Counted from the stretch's first letter, positions 28,706 through 37,704 are shown. The stretch is 64,000 nt of DNA from Streptococcus sp. DTU_2020_1001019_1_SI_AUS_MUR_006 (GCF_032340315.1 NZ_CP135436.1:62001-126000); one strand, 5' to 3'. Program-made: numbers and translations. The notes: generated by a model not told the origin, from the letters alone.

Positions 28706-28789
28706 TATTTCATGATAAAAAAGGATAACTTTAAAAAACTGTTGGGGCGAGTTTGGGGCGAGGACGTTTTAAAAACTTCATTAAAAGTC

Positions 28790-28823
28790 TTGATTTTCTC
28801 ACTTCCCCGTGACATGATATAAT
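28790..28823 (+). promoter_or_regulatory. Extended -10 promoter of the small prophage unit
   Basis: TGATATAAT (28815-28823) is a perfect extended -10. A TTGATT lies 22 bp upstream, too far for a normal -35, so the TG extension probably carries recognition. It drives the leader and the two small genes at 29046 and 29122. Confidence 0.6.
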
Positions 28824-28986
28824 CAAGCAAAGGAAAGGGGGAAAGTGAACAAAGAAGATTGGATTAGCGATAGACAATATCCCTGAAACAGGAACTGCTA
28901 TCGCAAGTCTAATGACCGCGATAACGGTCGCAAGGCAAAACAAAAAGCGTAACCCAAAATTCTGACAAAAGAAAAGGTAAACGCTA

Positions 28987-29038
28987 AGAGGTCGGGGCGA
29001 AAGCCCCTTACACCTCTATTTTATCAAACGAAAAGAGG
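28987..29038 (+). promoter_or_regulatory. Leader with mutually exclusive hairpins, one hiding a ribosome binding site
   Basis: AGAGGT (28987-28992) can pair with ACCTCT (29012-29017) around a GGGGC-gaaa-GCCCC tetraloop hairpin. The same CCTCT (29013-29017) can instead pair with AGAGG (29034-29038), the Shine-Dalgarno sequence of the membrane peptide, with a TTTT/AAAA extension. The two folds exclude each other. Regulation by this switch is inferred from sequence only. Confidence 0.4.
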
Positions 29039-29045
29039 AAAAGCA

Positions 29046-29120
29046 ATGGTTAGTGCAATAGCTATTTTTATAATTGCAATCAATGTATACATTTATCTCA
29101 AAAATAAAAAGGACAAATAA
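29046..29120 (+). CDS. 24-aa hydrophobic membrane peptide
   Basis: ATG with AGAGGA 6 nt upstream, then one hydrophobic helix (AIAIFIIAINVYIYL) and a charged tail KNKKDK. This is the layout of small membrane toxins of type I systems and of some phage peptides, but I do not recognise the family. The stop codon is 1 nt before the ATG of the HTH protein, so they are one translational unit. Too short for routine gene finding. Confidence 0.5.
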   Translation: MVSAIAIFIIAINVYIYLKNKKDK

Positions 29121-29121
29121 A

Positions 29122-29301
29122 ATGAGAAAAGGTATTCAAGAATTATTAGACAGTTCGATATCTACATCTGCTATTTCGCAAGGCGCTGGAGTTCCGTGGA
29201 CTACTGTTTCTGACCTTAGAAAAGGAAAAACAAGCATGGACAAAATGGCCCTTCTCACAGCAGAAAAACTTTATGATTTTGCCATATCTGACAAGCAGTG
29301 A
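29122..29301 (+). CDS. 59-aa helix-turn-helix protein
   Basis: Starts at the ATG at 29122 (AAGGA 9 nt upstream); a longer frame from TTG at 29074 overlaps the preceding peptide and is rejected. The core SISTSAISQGAGVPWTTVSDL followed by RKGKTS is a clear helix-turn-helix: helix, GAGVPW turn and TTVSDLRKG recognition helix. Similar small proteins occur near lysogeny regions of streptococcal phages. It may regulate its own operon or antagonise the membrane peptide; that is inference. The terminator overlaps its stop codon. Confidence 0.65.
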   Translation: MRKGIQELLDSSISTSAISQGAGVPWTTVSDLRKGKTSMDKMALLTAEKLYDFAISDKQ

Positions 29302-29318
29302 TTTTGGTCACTGCTTGT
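29291..29318 (+). terminator. Terminator of the small prophage unit
   Basis: An 11-bp perfect stem ACAAGCAGTGA / TCACTGCTTGT with a TTTTGG loop, followed by ATTATTTC; it includes the HTH stop codon. Confidence 0.65.
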
Positions 29319-29417
29319 ATTATTTCAAAAAAACCTCAAGCCTGAGCCTGCGGTTTGTGTAATCTATTTTAAAATTCTCGAATGAAAAAAGGAGCATTAC
29401 AGCCCCTCTTTTGAAAT

Positions 29418-29508
29418 AACGGACACTTGGCTGGTCGGTGTACCCAGCATCTCAGGTACCTTTTTCAAGGTGCGGCAGGAACCTTTCTGCCCTCAAATGT
29501 CTTCCGTT
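29418..29508. ncRNA. Compact four-stem structured sequence (unknown RNA)
   Basis: The outer stem AACGG / CCGTT (29418-29422 with 29504-29508) is extended by ACACTTG / CAAATGT. It encloses three hairpins: GCTGG / CCAGC (29430-29434 with 29444-29448), ACCTT / AAGGT (29458-29462 with 29467-29471) and GGCAG / CTGCC (29474-29478 with 29487-29491). The strand is not known. It begins 16 nt after the stop of the PBECR-like gene. I do not recognise it as a known RNA family; it could also be a DNA packaging or processing site of the former phage. Confidence 0.4.
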
Positions 29509-29523
29509 AATTTTATTCTAGCA

Positions 29524-29904
29524 CTATCTACTTTTTTTGTCAATTTTTCTCAATCTACCAGACTTAATACGACTTTGTAACTTGTAATCTTGTATACGAT
29601 ACATGATCGGGACGTAAAAGAAATCGCCACTTTTATGTAACTTGATAGCAACAAGTACATTATCATCAAATCTTTTTACATATTCAAAACTAGCGCCTTT
29701 CTCTCGTGGATTGATCCCAACGAAATCTGGATTACTTAGTATGAGTTCCAAGTCTTCAATATGCTGAATCACATCATTATGATGGCGTTTCATCATATGA
29801 CTTCTCAGCCCTTCTTTGTTGCCCTTGATGTCGCTCGCTTCAAGAACAATATTAAAAATCTCTTTTACTTCATTAGTAACCTGACCAATTTTTTCATGAT
29901 CCAT
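29524..29904 (-). CDS. PBECR-like nuclease domain protein, prophage remnant
   Basis: 126 aa from the second ATG (29904), which is 5 nt after GGAGG; the ATG at 29907 is too close. The core RSHMMKRHHND, then LSNPDFVGINPREKGASFEY, VLVAIKL and a FFYVPIMYRI strand, ending KSGRLRKI, looks like the PBECR (phage Barnase-EndoU-colicin-RelE) RNase fold. The tandem His residues are candidate catalytic residues. It has its own extended -10 promoter and an extremely short leader. Such domains are toxins or phage defence effectors elsewhere. The family call is from memory of the pattern, not from a search. Confidence 0.6.
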   Translation of the reverse strand: MDHEKIGQVTNEVKEIFNIVLEASDIKGNKEGLRSHMMKRHHNDVIQHIEDLELILSNPDFVGINPREKGASFEYVKRFDDNVLVAIKLHKSGDFFYVPIMYRIQDYKLQSRIKSGRLRKIDKKSR

Positions 29905-29928
29905 CATTTCCTCCGTTATTCCACAACT

Positions 29929-29959
29929 ATTATATCACATTTTATTTGGTCGTAATCAA
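29929..29959 (-). promoter_or_regulatory. Promoter of the PBECR-like gene
   Basis: Minus-strand TGATATAAT (extended -10) with TTGATT 19 bp upstream of the TATAAT hexamer. The predicted start leaves only about 15 nt before the ATG. Confidence 0.6.
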
Positions 29960-30039
29960 GCATCAAGCTCAATCGTAAACTCTGGCTTGTCTGTCATACT
30001 ATCATCTGGTTTCAGGTAGTACCAGCCGTCTACCGCCTC
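29956..30039 (-). pseudogene. C-terminal fragment of a phage choline-binding lysin
   Basis: Twenty-seven codons ending in a stop, reading EAVDGWYYLKPDDS then MTDKPEFTIELDA. GWYYL is a choline-binding repeat core and DKPEFT is the typical end of LytA-like amidases of streptococci and their phages. Nothing lysin-like continues upstream. The upstream edge coincides with the 13-bp att-like repeat. Confidence 0.6.
30026..30038 (+). repeat. Putative attR: second copy of the tRNA-Cys 3' end
   Basis: Exact CCGTCTACCGCCT repeat of 28628-28640, lying inside the lysin fragment. Confidence 0.5.
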
Positions 30040-30086
30040 TATATTATCAAAGGCTCCTACAGGAGTCTTTTCTTTTTTACGACTAG

Positions 30087-30126
30087 AAAAGCTTTATCAG
30101 TTCTACTCTGATAAAGCCTTTTTTTT
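30087..30126. terminator. Bidirectional terminator
   Basis: GCTTTATCAG-ttctact-CTGATAAAGC with T-runs on both sides; ends the CNNM gene on the minus strand. Confidence 0.8.
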
Positions 30127-31456
30127 ATTCTGTTTCTTCTTCTGATTCGAGTTCTTGGATTTGAACCTTAAGCTTGGTTACACGTCCATTTTTGACCTTA
30201 TCATTGGTTAGAGTGATATGCTTATTGCTACTTTCTAACTCATAGCTAAGTTTTTCTGATGTTGGAATAGTTCCCACACCAGTCAAATAGTAACCTGCAA
30301 TCGTATCTACATCGTCACTTTCAAGTTCGACATCAAAGTAGTCATTAAAGTCATTTAAATTCATTGTCCCTTGGACGATATATGTATCTTCTCCAATTGT
30401 ATGAACATAGACTTCAGCTCTGTCAGTTTCATCATCAATCTCACCAACAATCTCTTCAAGTAAATCCTCAAGAGTGACCAAACCAGCCATTCCCCCATAC
30501 TCATCTAGTAGGATAGCCATCTGTCTTTGAGTGTTTCTGAACTCTTTTAATAAATCATCCACAAAAATCGTTTCAGGTACAAAGAGTGGATCCTGCAAGA
30601 TTCGCTTCCAGATGATATTGTCAAACCCGCTGACAAAGGCTTCTTTAAGGAGGCTCTTGGTGTGAACCAAACCAATGACATTATCCTTGTCTCCATCATA
30701 AACAGGAATACGAGAAAAGTTCTGCTTCAAGATACTTTGGATAATGGTTTGAGTGTCATCCTGAATATCTACCATAAAGGCATCTGTTCGGGGAACCATG
30801 ACTTCACGCGCCATGAGCTCGTCTAGCGAGAAAATCCCTTGTAACATTTCAATTTCATCAGCATCCAAGGTTTCTTCACTCTTAGACAACATGTACTCAA
30901 TCTCATCACGAGTCATTTTTTCATCTGCATCGTCAAATGTCATCGGTGTCAATTGACTCAAGAGATTAGTTGATGCTGAGAGCATCCAAACGAAGGGACT
31001 CACAATCTTACCAAGTCCAATAATAAACGGTACTGTTCGGATAGCCAAGGCATCCTTAAGATTTAGAGCAATTCGCTTAGGATAAAGCTCACCAAAAACA
31101 ATAGAAATATAGGTCAAGAAAGCTAATGATAAGAAGCTAGCTACCGCATAGGCAGTTTCGCTATTTCCCATCCAAGAGGCGATCAACTCTCCAAGTGAAT
31201 CTGCTAGTTTAGCCCCTGACAAGATCGTAATTAAGGTGATACCAACTTGAATGGTTGATAAAAAGTGATTAGGGTTTTCAAGTACCTTTAGTAAACGGAT
31301 ATAGCGTTTATCTCCCTCCTCAGCTTTTTGCTCAACACGTGAACGACTAAGTGAAACCATGGCCATTTCTGTTGCAGAGAAAAAGGCATTTAAAAAGGTC
31401 AAAACAACTAATAAAACAAATTGCAGTAACAAATCCTGACTGCTCGGGTCTTCCAT
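30125..31456 (-). CDS. CNNM/CorC family membrane protein with CBS domains (hemolysin-like)
   Basis: 443 aa from ATG 31456 (AGGAG upstream); an 11-codon upstream extension lacks a ribosome binding site. Four N-terminal hydrophobic segments form the CNNM (DUF21) domain (FLNAFFSATEMAMVSLSRSRVEQ), followed by two CBS domains (about 215-340: REVMVPRTDAFMV, and DDLLKEFRNTQRQMAILLDEYGG with the LVTLEDLLEEIVGEI motif) and a C-terminal CorC/HlyC transporter-associated domain. Relatives export magnesium or cobalt; the haemolysin name is historic. Confidence 0.88.
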   Translation of the reverse strand: MEDPSSQDLLLQFVLLVVLTFLNAFFSATEMAMVSLSRSRVEQKAEEGDKRYIRLLKVLENPNHFLSTIQVGITLITILSGAKLADSLGELIASWMGNSETAYAVASFLSLAFLTYISIVFGELYPKRIALNLKDALAIRTVPFIIGLGKIVSPFVWMLSASTNLLSQLTPMTFDDADEKMTRDEIEYMLSKSEETLDADEIEMLQGIFSLDELMAREVMVPRTDAFMVDIQDDTQTIIQSILKQNFSRIPVYDGDKDNVIGLVHTKSLLKEAFVSGFDNIIWKRILQDPLFVPETIFVDDLLKEFRNTQRQMAILLDEYGGMAGLVTLEDLLEEIVGEIDDETDRAEVYVHTIGEDTYIVQGTMNLNDFNDYFDVELESDDVDTIAGYYLTGVGTIPTSEKLSYELESSNKHITLTNDKVKNGRVTKLKVQIQELESEEETE

Positions 31457-31489
31457 TTTCCTTCTCCTAAAAAGTATAATTGAAACCAT

Positions 31490-31708
31490 TATACCATATT
31501 TTCCAATTTCTACACATTAATTTTCAATTTCTATGATAAAGGGTCGCTGAATAGAGAACTGCAATCCCAGTCCCGACGCCCTAGTTCAAACCTTGTAAAT
31601 TTTCAAAAAAGCTCTTTAAAATCAGAAGAGCAAAAAACAACCAATCCTGTCAACAGTTCATGACTAATAAAAAACGAGGTTGGGATTTTCCCTCAACCTC
31701 TTGATCAA
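31490..31708 (-). terminator. Intergenic stretch with terminator of endA (31674-31704)
   Basis: On the minus strand GAGGTTG..GGG pairs with TCC..CAACCTC and is followed by GTTTTTTATT. The rest of the stretch shows no gene. Confidence 0.75.
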
Positions 31709-32539
31709 TTAGTTGTTTTTTGTGACTGTGACCTCACCTGTTCGGTAATCTAACTGAATTCCCTTTTGGACATTTGGAATAACGACATTAAACTCCAATT
31801 CTCCATCAGAGGACTTAGCTTCAATCTGCGATGCAGACGGCACCAAGTCTTCCTCAGACGCATAGAGCAACGTCACACGGTAACGCACTCGTTTATTCTG
31901 ATCTAGGGCTTTTCGAACCAAACTCTCATAGTAGTTTTGGCCTGTGGAATCTTCGGCACGCGCTTGGTTGGCCCAAGCTGTCTGTACGGCAATATTTTTA
32001 GGATTGCTGGTAGAAGCATCGAAGCCATCTAAACCACCTATCAAGGCATAGCCTAACAAGTGTCCTCTATCGACCGCATGGTTATAGCTTCCTTTTAGAT
32101 TCTTAACCTGATGCCAACCCGCAGGCGTCCAAGATGTTGAACCATTGCCAGTTTCTTCACGGTCCTTGTACTGCCTTGTTGCTTTTGACATGATCGCATT
32201 CGCTACTGTGGGAACTGTCTCTCCTCCTACCGTTTTTGTCTTGTTATCTGCATAGGGTTTGCTTGAAACCTTAGCATCCAGATTGGTTTTATTGTTATTG
32301 ACGACAAAGGCTCCTGCGCCATTCCACTCTAGAGTACCCTTAATTTGTTTTTTAATCGAATCTGTTAGGACACTTTCTGCCAGTTCTTGACTTGGAGTAT
32401 CAGACGACTGTGATTTTTGTTTTACTTGTGTTTGTGGTGCAGTGTTGGAAGACTGCATTTGTTTAATATAGTAGCTTCCTGCTGACAAGAGCAAAAAGAG
32501 CAAGAGACCAATTAGGGCCTGCCTTGTTTTTTTATTCAT
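31709..32539 (-). CDS. endA: Membrane-bound DNA-entry nuclease EndA
   Basis: A 276-aa DNA/RNA non-specific endonuclease with a single uncleaved N-terminal anchor (residues 9-24). The DRGHLLGY motif contains His160, the general base at the same position as in pneumococcal EndA, and the metal-binding Asn lies in the [21 protein letters not shown] segment. EndA degrades one strand of bound DNA during transformation and also cuts neutrophil extracellular traps. The gene follows murA-epuA; a BOX element fills most of the space before it, so it may depend on read-through. Confidence 0.96.
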   Translation of the reverse strand: MNKKTRQALIGLLLFLLLSAGSYYIKQMQSSNTAPQTQVKQKSQSSDTPSQELAESVLTDSIKKQIKGTLEWNGAGAFVVNNNKTNLDAKVSSKPYADNKTKTVGGETVPTVANAIMSKATRQYKDREETGNGSTSWTPAGWHQVKNLKGSYNHAVDRGHLLGYALIGGLDGFDASTSNPKNIAVQTAWANQARAEDSTGQNYYESLVRKALDQNKRVRYRVTLLYASEEDLVPSASQIEAKSSDGELEFNVVIPNVQKGIQLDYRTGEVTVTKNN

Positions 32540-32550
32540 ATTTTCTCCTT

Positions 32551-32702
32551 GTACTCTTCGAAAATCTCTTCAAACCACGTCAGCTTCACCTTGCCGTATA
32601 TGTGTTACTGACTTCGTCAGTTCTATCCACAACCTCAAAACTGTGTTTTGAGCAGCCTGCGGCTAGCTTCCTAGTTTGCTCTTTGATTTTCATTGAGTAT
32701 TA
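32551..32702 (-). repeat. BOX element (A-B-C) upstream of endA
   Basis: Complete element on the minus strand. Its boxC end lies about 10 bp before the endA start codon, so it forms the immediate leader of endA mRNA. Confidence 0.9.
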
Positions 32703-32736
32703 CATTCACTTCCTAGAAAAAGACTGGTCTCCCAGT

Positions 32737-32925
32737 CTATTTTCCTGTAAATTTTGCGATGAGTTCTTGCCATTTTACTGGCGCTAAAATAGCCCAAGGA
32801 TCTTGACCTTTTCCTAAAATACCATAGCCAATCATCAAACCAATAGCAAGAGCTAAGAATCCTAGTAGTAATACTACAATTACTAGGATAAAGCGACGTA
32901 AGACATATTTGGATCGTTTATTCAT
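32737..32925 (-). CDS. epuA: EpuA family small membrane protein
   Basis: 62 aa from ATG 32925, overlapping the end of murA by 8 nt; alternative starts 2 or 6 codons upstream are possible. A basic N-terminus ([12 protein letters not shown]) precedes one membrane helix (about 11-34) and a short outer segment with WAILAPVKW. Often annotated as a beta-subunit-like RNA polymerase protein because Bacillus relatives resemble a short region of RpoB; a direct role in transcription is not shown. It sits between murA and endA as in pneumococcus. Confidence 0.8.
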   Translation of the reverse strand: MNKRSKYVLRRFILVIVVLLLGFLALAIGLMIGYGILGKGQDPWAILAPVKWQELIAKFTGK

Positions 32926-34204
32926 CTTCATCAGCTTCCACACTTACCCGTTCAATCTTAGCTCCTAACTGGGCTAATTTTTCATGAAAACGGTAGTAAC
33001 CTCTATCTAAATGGACAAGCTTTCCTACAACTGTTTCGCCTTCAGCTACCAAGCCTGTCAAAATCAAGGCTGCACTGGCACGTAAGTCTGTCGATAGAAC
33101 TTCTGCCCCTTGGAGAGACTGTCCTCCGACGATACGGGCTGTATCACGGATGATTTCAGAGTGCAAGCCCATACGACGCATTTCCTCTAAATGTTGGAAA
33201 CGATTCTCAAATACAGTCTCTACCATGGTTGACTCACCTTGAGCAACGGTCATTAGAGCAGTGAACTGCGCTTGCATATCTGTCGGAAATCCTGGATGTG
33301 GAAGTGTCTTAACGTGGACAGCCTTTAATTTTTCACGTTGAGAACGAATACGAATTCCTTCGTCCTCATCAATGACTTCAACACCCATTTCCAATAATTT
33401 AGCAATCAAGGGACGATTGTGTTCCCAGATGGCATCTTGAATCAAGACATCTCCACCAGTCATAGCAGCTGCTACCATGAAGGTCCCTGCTTCAATACGG
33501 TCTTGTACAACATTGTGGGTTGCACCGTGTAGTTGCTCAACACCAGTAATCGTCACAGTTTCAGTTCCTGCCCCCTTGACCTTGGCACCCATTTTATTTA
33601 GGAGAACAGCCAAGTCGACAATCTCAGGTTCACGCGCAGCATTTTCAATGACAGTCACACCGTTAGCAAGAGTTGCTGCCATCATCAAGTTTTGAGTAGC
33701 ACCTACACTTGGGAAGTCCATGTAAATGTGAGCTCCGTGCAAGCGTTCTGCCTTAGCTTCGATATATCCTGCCGTTTGAGTAATTTGAGCCCCCATCGCT
33801 TCGAGTCCCTTTAGGTGAAGGTCGATAGGGCGACTACCGATCGTACAGCCACCTGGCATCGAAACTTTAGCATGTCCTACACGAGCCAAGATTGGCCCCA
33901 ATACCACAATAGAAGCACGCATCTTGCTGACATACTTATAGGGAGCTTCTTCTGTGATATCACCGGTTGCATCAACTTCAACAATATGTGCTTCTTGATC
34001 AAAGTCTACTTTCGCATTTAATCCACGAACCACCTGATTCATGGTAAAAACATCCGATAAAATAGGAACATTTTTTAAGACCGTTTTTCCTTCACTTGCT
34101 AAAATAGTTGCTGCAAGTAGTGGCAAAACTGCATTTTTTGCGCCCTCGATGGTAACACTTCCAACCAAACGATTATCGCCACCTTGAACTACAATTTTTT
34201 CCAT
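32918..34204 (-). CDS. murA: UDP-N-acetylglucosamine 1-carboxyvinyltransferase
   Basis: 428 aa, full-length MurA catalysing the first committed step of peptidoglycan synthesis, transfer of enolpyruvate from PEP to UDP-GlcNAc. The substrate motif GAKNAVLP (Lys22, Asn23) is N-terminal, and the fosfomycin-target Cys lies in [13 protein letters not shown] near residue 117. Streptococci carry two MurA paralogues; gene order endA-epuA-murA corresponds to the pneumococcal MurA1/MurZ copy. Confidence 0.95.
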   Translation of the reverse strand: MEKIVVQGGDNRLVGSVTIEGAKNAVLPLLAATILASEGKTVLKNVPILSDVFTMNQVVRGLNAKVDFDQEAHIVEVDATGDITEEAPYKYVSKMRASIVVLGPILARVGHAKVSMPGGCTIGSRPIDLHLKGLEAMGAQITQTAGYIEAKAERLHGAHIYMDFPSVGATQNLMMAATLANGVTVIENAAREPEIVDLAVLLNKMGAKVKGAGTETVTITGVEQLHGATHNVVQDRIEAGTFMVAAAMTGGDVLIQDAIWEHNRPLIAKLLEMGVEVIDEDEGIRIRSQREKLKAVHVKTLPHPGFPTDMQAQFTALMTVAQGESTMVETVFENRFQHLEEMRRMGLHSEIIRDTARIVGGQSLQGAEVLSTDLRASAALILTGLVAEGETVVGKLVHLDRGYYRFHEKLAQLGAKIERVSVEADEDE

Positions 34205-34229
34205 AGAGTATTTTCCTTCACTTACAATT

Positions 34230-34460
34230 TTAGAATAACGTTCTAACTGCTTCTTGCCAAAGTTGGTAGAGATTTAGGAAAAAGGAACTAATCAGATATC
34301 CTAAACCGATACTACACAATACTACCAAGAGTCGAACCTTCTTCGCATTATCCTTTGTCACCTTCAAAATTTGATCCCATCTGACCAAATCTTTCAAGAG
34401 CTGAAAGACTAGGTAGACAAAAAACATATGACTACTAAGGGTAAAAAACAATTGAATCAT
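34230..34460 (-). CDS. DUF1146 family membrane protein
   Basis: 76 aa with two hydrophobic helices (about 5-22 and 45-66) separated by a charged, Lys-rich loop ([18 protein letters not shown]). It matches the YwzB/DUF1146 pattern seen upstream of murA in many Firmicutes. Function unknown; location 25 nt before murA suggests cotranscription and a link to the cell envelope. Confidence 0.78.
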   Translation of the reverse strand: MIQLFFTLSSHMFFVYLVFQLLKDLVRWDQILKVTKDNAKKVRLLVVLCSIGLGYLISSFFLNLYQLWQEAVRTLF

Positions 34461-34516
34461 TTGCCTATTATACCATCTTCTTTTTTTCTACGCTAGTTTA
34501 GGGATTCGCCTACTGT

Positions 34517-35554
34517 TTAAGGATTGTTTTTCAAATAGTCAATCGCATCTTGAAGCGTTTTGACTGGAACGATTTTCATGTCTGTTTTAATCATTTGAGC
34601 TGCTTCTAGAGCTGTGTCATAGTTACTCTTGGCATTTGGATTTGCCTTTTTAGCTTCCTCAGTTACTGGATTGTTAGGAGCAAAGAATACAGTTGCTCCC
34701 TTTTTAGCTGCGGCAACCACTTTTTTATCAATTCCACCAATGTCACCTACGTTACCATCTCTATCGATGCTTCCTGTACCAGCAATGATGCGTCCATTTC
34801 GAAGAGTAGGATCTGCAATTTGCGTATAAATGGATAAACTAAACATCATTCCAGCACTCGGACCACCAATGCCAGCCGTTGAAAACTTGATTGGCACATC
34901 ACTTGACACTTCTGTGCGGTCAATCAAACCGATTCCAATACCGTTTTTCCCATTTTCCAGAGTAATAATTTTCCCTTCGGCAGTTTTGACTTTTCCATCC
35001 TCCTCATAAGTAACCTTAACCTGATCACCTAGAGTTTGAGAATTAACGTAGTCAACCATCTCCTTGGAACTCTCAAAAGTCTTATCATTAACAGCGGTTA
35101 CGGTGTCAGCAATATTGAGAACTCCCTTGAAAGTCGAGTTATCTGTTACAGTCAAAACATAGACACCCAGATATTTGAGTTCAATTTCCTTACCAGCCGT
35201 CTTCAAACCTTGATATTTGGCCATGTTTTGCGAAGTTTCCATGTAAAACTGGTTGATTCGCATAAATTCCGCATCTGACGAACCACCAGTCATCTCTTTG
35301 GCACTATGTATGTCCGTAAAAGGTGTTAGCCAAGCATAGACTAAGTCAACCAGTCTAGCGTGCTTAACTCCAACCGTCACAAATTGGTAGGAACCTTCCT
35401 CTTGGTCAGGTTGGTTATTAACTTGTAAAACCTTTCGAATATCTTCAGAAGTTCCTGGCACCTCGATATAATAAGGCAGGGGCACCGTAAAAGCGATAAA
35501 AGTGATAATGAGCCCAATAATGAGATATAAGGGCCATCTAGTTTTTTTCTTCAT
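34517..35554 (-). CDS. sepM: SepM-type PDZ/Lon-like membrane protease
   Basis: 345 aa. One N-terminal membrane helix (8-28), a PDZ domain (about 130-200, [20 protein letters not shown]) and a C-terminal Lon-type protease domain with catalytic Ser in [11 protein letters not shown] and Lys in [11 protein letters not shown]. The S. mutans relative SepM trims the competence peptide outside the cell; in mitis streptococci the role is less clear. The stop overlaps the coaD region by 17 nt upstream, so coaD and sepM are coupled. Confidence 0.87.
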   Translation of the reverse strand: MKKKTRWPLYLIIGLIITFIAFTVPLPYYIEVPGTSEDIRKVLQVNNQPDQEEGSYQFVTVGVKHARLVDLVYAWLTPFTDIHSAKEMTGGSSDAEFMRINQFYMETSQNMAKYQGLKTAGKEIELKYLGVYVLTVTDNSTFKGVLNIADTVTAVNDKTFESSKEMVDYVNSQTLGDQVKVTYEEDGKVKTAEGKIITLENGKNGIGIGLIDRTEVSSDVPIKFSTAGIGGPSAGMMFSLSIYTQIADPTLRNGRIIAGTGSIDRDGNVGDIGGIDKKVVAAAKKGATVFFAPNNPVTEEAKKANPNAKSNYDTALEAAQMIKTDMKIVPVKTLQDAIDYLKNNP

Positions 35555-36026
35555 TGTTTAACTCCTCTAGGACAGCATTTGGTACATACCCACTGATATC
35601 TTGACCAAATTTCAATAGTTCTCTCACAGCTGAAGAGCTGATGTAAACATGCTCTGGGCGACTGTGGAGGTAGATTGTCTCCATTTCTCCCGCTATTTGA
35701 TGGTTGTAAAAATCAAAACTGGCTTCATACTGAAGATCTGTTGCATTACGCAAGCCACGCACCAAGATCTCTGCACCTAATCTTCTAGCAACATCAACGA
35801 CTAATTCATCGTGAGAAGCTATGACTTGGACATTTTTCAGATGTGCCACTGCTTTTTCAACAGTTTTCTTTCGGCTCTCTATCGGTAAAAATCCCGTTTT
35901 ATGTGGATTATAAAAAATTCCTACATACAATTGATCAAAGAGCTTACTTGCACGCTCAATGAGATCCAAATGTCCATTGGTCATCGGATCAAAGGAACCT
36001 GTAAATAGCCCAATCTTATCTGACAT
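35538..36026 (-). CDS. coaD: Phosphopantetheine adenylyltransferase
   Basis: 162 aa. The nucleotidyltransferase motif [15 protein letters not shown] (residues 9-23) and the [13 protein letters not shown] motif (about 127-139) mark CoaD, which makes dephospho-CoA from phosphopantetheine and ATP. Overlaps rsmD upstream (11 nt) and sepM downstream (17 nt). Confidence 0.96.
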   Translation of the reverse strand: MSDKIGLFTGSFDPMTNGHLDLIERASKLFDQLYVGIFYNPHKTGFLPIESRKKTVEKAVAHLKNVQVIASHDELVVDVARRLGAEILVRGLRNATDLQYEASFDFYNHQIAGEMETIYLHSRPEHVYISSSAVRELLKFGQDISGYVPNAVLEELNNEEKN

Positions 36027-36555
36027 AAACCGTCACCTTACTAATCCCATATATTTTTTCCTTCCAGATGCCCAAACAAGCGATTTCTTCTGGAAGTTCT
36101 ACTGATTTATCGGTTTCACAAACCACCATGACATCCTCTGAAAAAAGATTTCTCTCCGCCATTTTTTCAATATCTGACACGATTTGTTCTTTTGCATAGG
36201 GAGGGTCCAAAAAAATAAGATCAAAGACACCATCAACCTGTTCTAATGCACGACTGGATTCCATTTTCAATAATTGAAACTTGGAGGTTTCCTTAGTCAT
36301 TCGGATATTTTCTGCGACTATATTCTGGGCTCGGCGATCCTTCTCAACCAGAACGGCACTGGACATCCCTCTTGAGACTGCTTCGATGGATAGACCACCA
36401 CTGCCAGCATAAAGATCTAGCACACGCCCACCTTCAAAGTAGGGACCAATCATATTAAAAATAGCGCCCCTTACCTTATCTGAAGTAGGTCGAGTTGTTT
36501 TACCGTCCAGCGTCTTTAACGGACGCCCTCCGTAGATTCCTGATACGATTTTCAT
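36016..36555 (-). CDS. rsmD: 16S rRNA (guanine(966)-N2)-methyltransferase
   Basis: 179 aa. SAM-binding motif [14 protein letters not shown] (about 46-59) and the catalytic DPPY motif in [12 protein letters not shown] (about 115-126) identify RsmD, which methylates G966 of 16S rRNA. It is first in the rsmD-coaD-sepM set. Confidence 0.95.
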   Translation of the reverse strand: MKIVSGIYGGRPLKTLDGKTTRPTSDKVRGAIFNMIGPYFEGGRVLDLYAGSGGLSIEAVSRGMSSAVLVEKDRRAQNIVAENIRMTKETSKFQLLKMESSRALEQVDGVFDLIFLDPPYAKEQIVSDIEKMAERNLFSEDVMVVCETDKSVELPEEIACLGIWKEKIYGISKVTVYVR

Positions 36556-36581
36556 ACCGTATATTATACCAAATTCTTATC

Positions 36582-36614
36582 AAAAAAAGAAAATCGAACC
36601 TTACGGCTCGATTG
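36582..36614 (-). terminator. Terminator of asnA
   Basis: AATCGAGCC-gtaa-GGTTCGATT followed by TTCTTTTTTT on the minus strand. Confidence 0.85.
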
Positions 36615-36615
36615 A

Positions 36616-37608
36616 TTAAAGAATATTTTCGTAGGTGTCTCTCACTTCTCGTGGCCAAACACTGGTTTGGACTTCACCGATATGCTTCTTACGAAGCAGG
36701 AACATAGCCATACGAGACTGGCCAATTCCTCCACCGATTGTCAAAGGGAAGAGTCCGTTTAGGAGAGCCTTATGCCATTCTAAAGTTAGACGGTCTTCGT
36801 CTCCTGTGATAGCTACTTGGCGACGGAGAGTGTCTTCATCGACACGAATGCCCATTGAAGACAATTCAAAGGCTGCACCCAAATTATCATTCCAAACAAG
36901 GATGTCCCCATTCAAGCCATGATAGCCATTTTCAGACTCAGTTGTCCAGTCATCATAGTCTGGTGCACGTCCGTCATGAGGTTTTCCATCTGACAATTCT
37001 CCACCGATACCAATTAGGAAGACCGCACCGAACTCCTTACAGATAGCATTTTCACGTTCTTTAGGTGTCAAGTCTGGGTAGCGTTCTACCAACTCTTCTG
37101 TATGGATAAAGGTAATTTGTTTAGGTAGAATTGACTCAATGTCGTAGCGAGCTTCTACTGCTAACTCTGTCAAACGAATAGCCTTATAAATCTTTTCTAC
37201 CGTTTCTTTAAGATAGGCAAGATTGCGTTGTCCGTTTGGAATGACCTTTTCCCAGTCCCACTGGTCTACATAGACTGAGTGAGTCGCATCTAGGGAATCT
37301 TCGTCTGGACGAAGAGCCTTCATGTGAACGAAGAGGCCTTCTCCCTCACCAAAACCAAAACGGGCTAAGGTATGGCGTTTCCACTTAGCAAGGGAATGCA
37401 CTACTTCATAGGTTTCATCTGGAATTTGCAAAACCTTAACAGAAACTGGATGTTCAATCCCTGAAAGGTTATCCTGCATCCCGTCCCCAACCTTACTCAA
37501 GATTGGCCCCTGCACTTCTACAACTTCTAACTTATCTTTCAAATACTGGGTAAAGGTATTTTTTACAAAGGAAATTTCTTCCTGTTGATGGATAAAACTT
37601 TTCTTCAT
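36616..37608 (-). CDS. asnA: Aspartate-ammonia ligase (asparagine synthetase A)
   Basis: 330 aa, the full length of the class II tRNA-synthetase-like AsnA. It makes asparagine from aspartate, ammonia and ATP. Recognisable segments are the N-terminal [26 protein letters not shown] and the C-terminal ATP-site motif [24 protein letters not shown] (written in part). Monocistronic with its own terminator. Confidence 0.96.
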   Translation of the reverse strand: MKKSFIHQQEEISFVKNTFTQYLKDKLEVVEVQGPILSKVGDGMQDNLSGIEHPVSVKVLQIPDETYEVVHSLAKWKRHTLARFGFGEGEGLFVHMKALRPDEDSLDATHSVYVDQWDWEKVIPNGQRNLAYLKETVEKIYKAIRLTELAVEARYDIESILPKQITFIHTEELVERYPDLTPKERENAICKEFGAVFLIGIGGELSDGKPHDGRAPDYDDWTTESENGYHGLNGDILVWNDNLGAAFELSSMGIRVDEDTLRRQVAITGDEDRLTLEWHKALLNGLFPLTIGGGIGQSRMAMFLLRKKHIGEVQTSVWPREVRDTYENIL

Positions 37609-37665
37609 ACATCTCTCCTTTTAAATAATAAGATGATTATACCCTTTTGCTAGTAAAAATAAAAG

Positions 37666-37697
37666 TAAAAATTTAAAAAAGAGCTCATTTGAGCTCT
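37666..37697 (-). terminator. Terminator of the Bax inhibitor-1 family gene
   Basis: GAGCTC-aaat-GAGCTC followed by TTTTTTAAATTTTT on the minus strand. Confidence 0.85.
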
Positions 37698-37704
37698 AAA
37701 AGTA

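Larger units (their letters stand above)
28628..30038. mobile_element. Decayed prophage remnant at tRNA-Cys
   Basis: About 1.4 kb between a 13-bp direct repeat of the tRNA-Cys 3' end. It contains a small transcription unit (membrane peptide plus HTH protein), a structured sequence, a PBECR-like nuclease gene and the tail of a choline-binding lysin. No integrase or structural genes remain. The stretch 28706-28986 has no convincing gene; a 36-codon open frame ending KRNPKF* (about 28853-28966) has no in-frame start and may be a frameshifted small phage gene. Confidence 0.6.

Noticed and set aside
28731..28943. 70-codon open frame on the minus strand in the prophage remnant
   Set aside because: No ribosome binding site, no recognisable motif, and it lies across a plus-strand promoter and leader.
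31531..31620. GGGTCG..CGACGCCCT region considered as a terminator
   Set aside because: The stem is poor and not followed by a T-run; the real endA terminator lies at 31674-31704.
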